A stretch of 64,000 bases of DNA from Lineus longissimus. Its lineage: Eukaryota; Nemertea; Pilidiophora; Heteronemertea; Lineidae. This document shows positions 61,260-64,000 of the stretch, in pieces. Position 1 is the stretch's first letter. Each line of letters opens with the position of its first letter. Where the stretch lies: positions 5,456,001 to 5,520,000 of the forward strand of contig NC_088317.1 in the NCBI RefSeq assembly GCF_910592395.1. The letters are read 5' to 3'. The position numbers and the translations under genes are program-made. Below the pieces are notes generated by a model, which worked only from the letters and a program-made list of their open reading frames with translations, was not told the origin of the DNA and searched no databases.

Positions 61260-62984
61260 CCGATTGTCTGCTATTGCTTGGTATTGTACAATGAGCAAGT
61301 AATGCCCAGCACGGTGACGGGATTCATTTATTCACTCGACTGCTTTCACAGCTAAAATGTAATCACTCATGCTCGTGCTGCTTTTGAAATTATGTTTTGG
61401 ATGCAATCGAAATTGTCCTGTTCTTGTTTAAATTGGTGGCTGGGTCCAAAATTGGGACAGTTTTCAGTTCTACGTTTTGACGATTGTGGTAAAAAGCAAA
61501 TCTTTATAATAATATGCAAGCTCTGGTTGAGTGCTTTTGCCTGGAGTTTAATGATCTGGGGAGATGATTCACGAATTCAATCTAAGACTAAAGTGCCCTG
61601 CAAATGAGATAATTTTATCGCTGCAACCTGTGATAATTATTGCTGTGATGAGCAACTAAAAGATCACTTGTCTGCGAGTATAAAAACAGTTGAACATGAG
61701 TAGTGTTTGATCTTATTTCTGGTCGCAGCAAAGACCAGTTCTTGTTACTGGTGACTACAACAACCACTGTAGAAGAGAAAATTTCATCACATGCGATAAC
61801 TAACGTAGGTCACGAAAGTCTCTTTGTTTTCAAGGCATTTAAGTCTTTTTCTTTCACTTTCATCTATCTTTTTGTGTTGTGGGGGAGGGAGATTTATAAA
61901 AGAGATGAGATGGAATGAAGACTTCCTGTCCAAGATATCCTTGTTCAGAATTGAGGTGTAAAAATTCAAATAATTTGTGGTGAAAGGATAAAAACTGGCG
62001 GAAGCTCAGTGGATTTTGGTACACTGGCAAAAGTTTCTGTCCTTCTGAATCTATGACCCATCATATATTAAGAAAAGAAATTGCATTTCATCGTAATCAA
62101 AATGATCCGGCATAATGCATTTCATGGTGAAGAGAAATTGGAAATAAACACATGAATTAATCTTCATATAAAATCCACCCTTGGGTCTGAGGTAAATGTA
62201 GACAGTGTCTGAAATTCTGAGTGGCCTTGGTTATGGGATAGGTCTACCCAAGCAGTCGTGAAAATACTTTTATAGATAACAAAAGTCTGAGAGTGTAGTT
62301 TCCACTAAACGTCTGGAGGTTCAAAAAGGTTTGTCAAATCTTACCCTGTATTTTGTCACTATTTCATAGATGAGGTAGAAAACTTCATGATATTTTGAAA
62401 CAAATTCATGCGCAGGCCTTGTCTGTTATCAAATCTCCTGTAACCAAATTGAAAATTGGAAATCTTTTCTAATTTTTGAATGTTCAGGTGTTGATTGATT
62501 TACAGATAGCAGTACCGTTACAATTCCTGTTTCAATGTGAAAGCTCTGTCACCTCAGACCTGCAAGGTTAACTTATTCACGGGTAATATTGCCAGGTTAC
62601 TCATGTAACCGTGGCAATGTGACCCTATGACCCTTTTGAAAATAATCAGTGTTGTGATGTAACTGTGTTCTGTCTTGAACCGATTTTATGGAATTGTGTA
62701 TAATGGACTTTTGCCCGCCCTAAATTGGTTCATTTCATATGTGTGTTATGTACGGGAAATTCCTACTGATGCACTTGAAATTTGACTCAATTTGGGACAG
62801 ACTGAACTATATATACTTCATGTGAGCTTGTATGAAGATTGTAAATTATGATAATAATGACAAAGAAAAATAGCCAGAGTCGTCGTCTTTTATCTGGCAG
62901 CATCAGATAACCCAAAATCTTTGATTATGAACAAAAACCTTTGAGGTAATATGTGGACTCAATTGGGAAAGTACCACCTTTGTA
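61260..62984. other. Intergenic, nothing recognised
   Basis: AT-rich stretch without recognised gene, RNA or element. Confidence 0.5.
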
Positions 62985-63425
62985 CAGAATGGTCCACCCC
63001 ATTGAGGAGAACCAAGACCCCATTTTGGGACAGACTAGCTTAGCCACTGAAAAAAATCAATGCATAAAAAAACTCATCAAACCTATGGAGGAGAGTCACA
63101 ACCATGTCCCCATCTCTGGACAGAGTACACCTATAGCCAATCATTGGAGAGTCACAACAATGTCCACATCTCTGGACAGAGTCGACCTATAGCCAATTTC
63201 TGGTGAGTCACAACCACATACCTGTCTCTGGACAGAGTAAACCTACACCAAGTGAAGGAAGAAAAATCAAAACTACATGTACAACCCCATCTCCAGACAG
63301 AGTTTACCAATAGCCAATGCATGTATAGCCAATACCATGTTCCTTTCGCTGGATAGAGTAGAACTGTAGCCAATCCATGGAGAGTATCGGAACAATGTCC
63401 CCATCTCTAGACATCCTTGAAGCGC
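62985..63425 (-). repeat. 56-bp satellite, diverged units in reverse orientation
   Basis: About six diverged units such as 'gagagtcacaaccatgtccc', 'catctctggacagagt' and 'cacctatagccaat' are reverse complements of the array starting at 63528. They vary in length and decay toward the left. Confidence 0.85.
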
Positions 63426-63527
63426 TGTGACCATGCCCCTGTCTCAGAGGAAATCATAAGAGAGTCATAACCATGTCTAAGGACTGAGTAGAACTATAAC
63501 CATCAGCATCTCCCTGTCTCTGGAGAG

Positions 63528-64000
63528 GGATTGGCTATAGGTGTACTCTGTCCCGAGATGGGGACATGGTTGTGACTCTCCAAGGATTGGCTATAGGCCT
63601 ACATTGTTCAGAGATGGGGACATGGTTGTGACTCTCCAAGGATTGGCTATAGGTGTACTCTGTCCAGAGATGGGGACATGGTTGTGACTCTCCATGGATT
63701 GGCTATAGGTCTACTCTGTCCAGAGATGGGGACATGGTTGTGACTCTCCATGGATTGGCTATAGGTCTACTCTGTCCAGAGATGGGGACATGGTTGTGAC
63801 TCTCCAAAGATTGGCTATAGGCCTACATTGTTCAGAGATGGGGACATGGTTGTTACTCTCCAAGGATTGGCTATAGGTCTACTCTGTCCAGAGATGGGGA
63901 CATGGTTGTGACTCCCCAAGGATTGGCTATAGGTCTTCCCTGTTCAGAGATGGGGACATGGTTGTGACTCCCCAAGGATTGGCTATAGGTCTTCCCTGTT
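63528..64000 (+). repeat. 56-bp satellite, about 8.4 units, continues past window
   Basis: Regular units of 'ggattggctataggtctact', 'ctgtccagagatggggacat' and 'ggttgtgactctccaa'. Variants alternate ('cctacattgttcagag', 'cttccctgttcagag'). The array runs off the right edge. Confidence 0.95.

Noticed and set aside
61012-61302. 96-codon plus-strand frame
   Set aside because: Mostly inside the inverted-repeat element at 60784-61259.

Overview
The window looks like nuclear DNA of an invertebrate animal. Genes are split by GT-AG introns, intergenic DNA is AT-rich and packed with short inverted-repeat elements, and the proteins are animal families: a Mig-2/Mtl-type Rho GTPase, a heparan sulfate 6-O-sulfotransferase, FBXO36 and MOSPD1. 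A Mtl-type GTPase together with an FBXO36 orthologue points to a non-vertebrate bilaterian. Repeats of the kind seen here are familiar from marine lophotrochozoans and invertebrate deuterostomes, but I cannot name the species. Nothing bacterial, viral or CRISPR-like is present.

Genes, left to right. (1) A kelch-like BTB-BACK protein on the minus strand, with two exons visible and the 3' part off the left edge. (2) An ARF-family GTPase on the plus strand, 4 exons, head-to-head with (1); it has Arg instead of the catalytic Gln71 and a C-terminal extension. (3) Heparan sulfate 6-O-sulfotransferase on the minus strand, 2 coding exons around a 5.9-kb intron. (4) FBXO36 on the plus strand, 5 exons, head-to-head with (3). 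(5) MOSPD1 on the minus strand, 6 coding exons. (6) A Rac-like Mtl/Mig-2 GTPase on the plus strand, 5 coding exons. All reconstructed splice junctions keep phase, and each of genes 2-6 gives one uninterrupted protein.

The rest is repeats. At least eleven copies or pieces of one TA-flanked palindromic element starting CAGTAGAACCTC (called MITE-A here) are scattered throughout. Three elements have exact TTAA flanks (piggyBac-like). One 610-bp element in Mtl intron 1 has a perfect 9-bp target duplication (Mutator-like). There are also a TA-flanked 475-bp element, several foldbacks, a LINE 3' end, tRNA-like SINE relics, and a ~1.1-kb element ending in GACGGACG repeats. Tandem arrays have units of 92, 93 (exactly 17 copies), 23 (exactly 15), 31, 42, 56, 82 and 144 bp; the 56-bp satellite occurs in opposite orientations at the right edge.

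The most unusual points are: serial tandem copies of the splice acceptor and start-codon region just before the Mtl start exon; the ARF-like GTPase lacking Gln71; a broken partial copy of FBXO36 exon 4 beside a clean TTAA insertion; and the 93-bp array, which grew out of a dispersed repeat and is open in several frames on both strands. I see no new multi-gene system. The interest lies in genome dynamics at and inside host genes.
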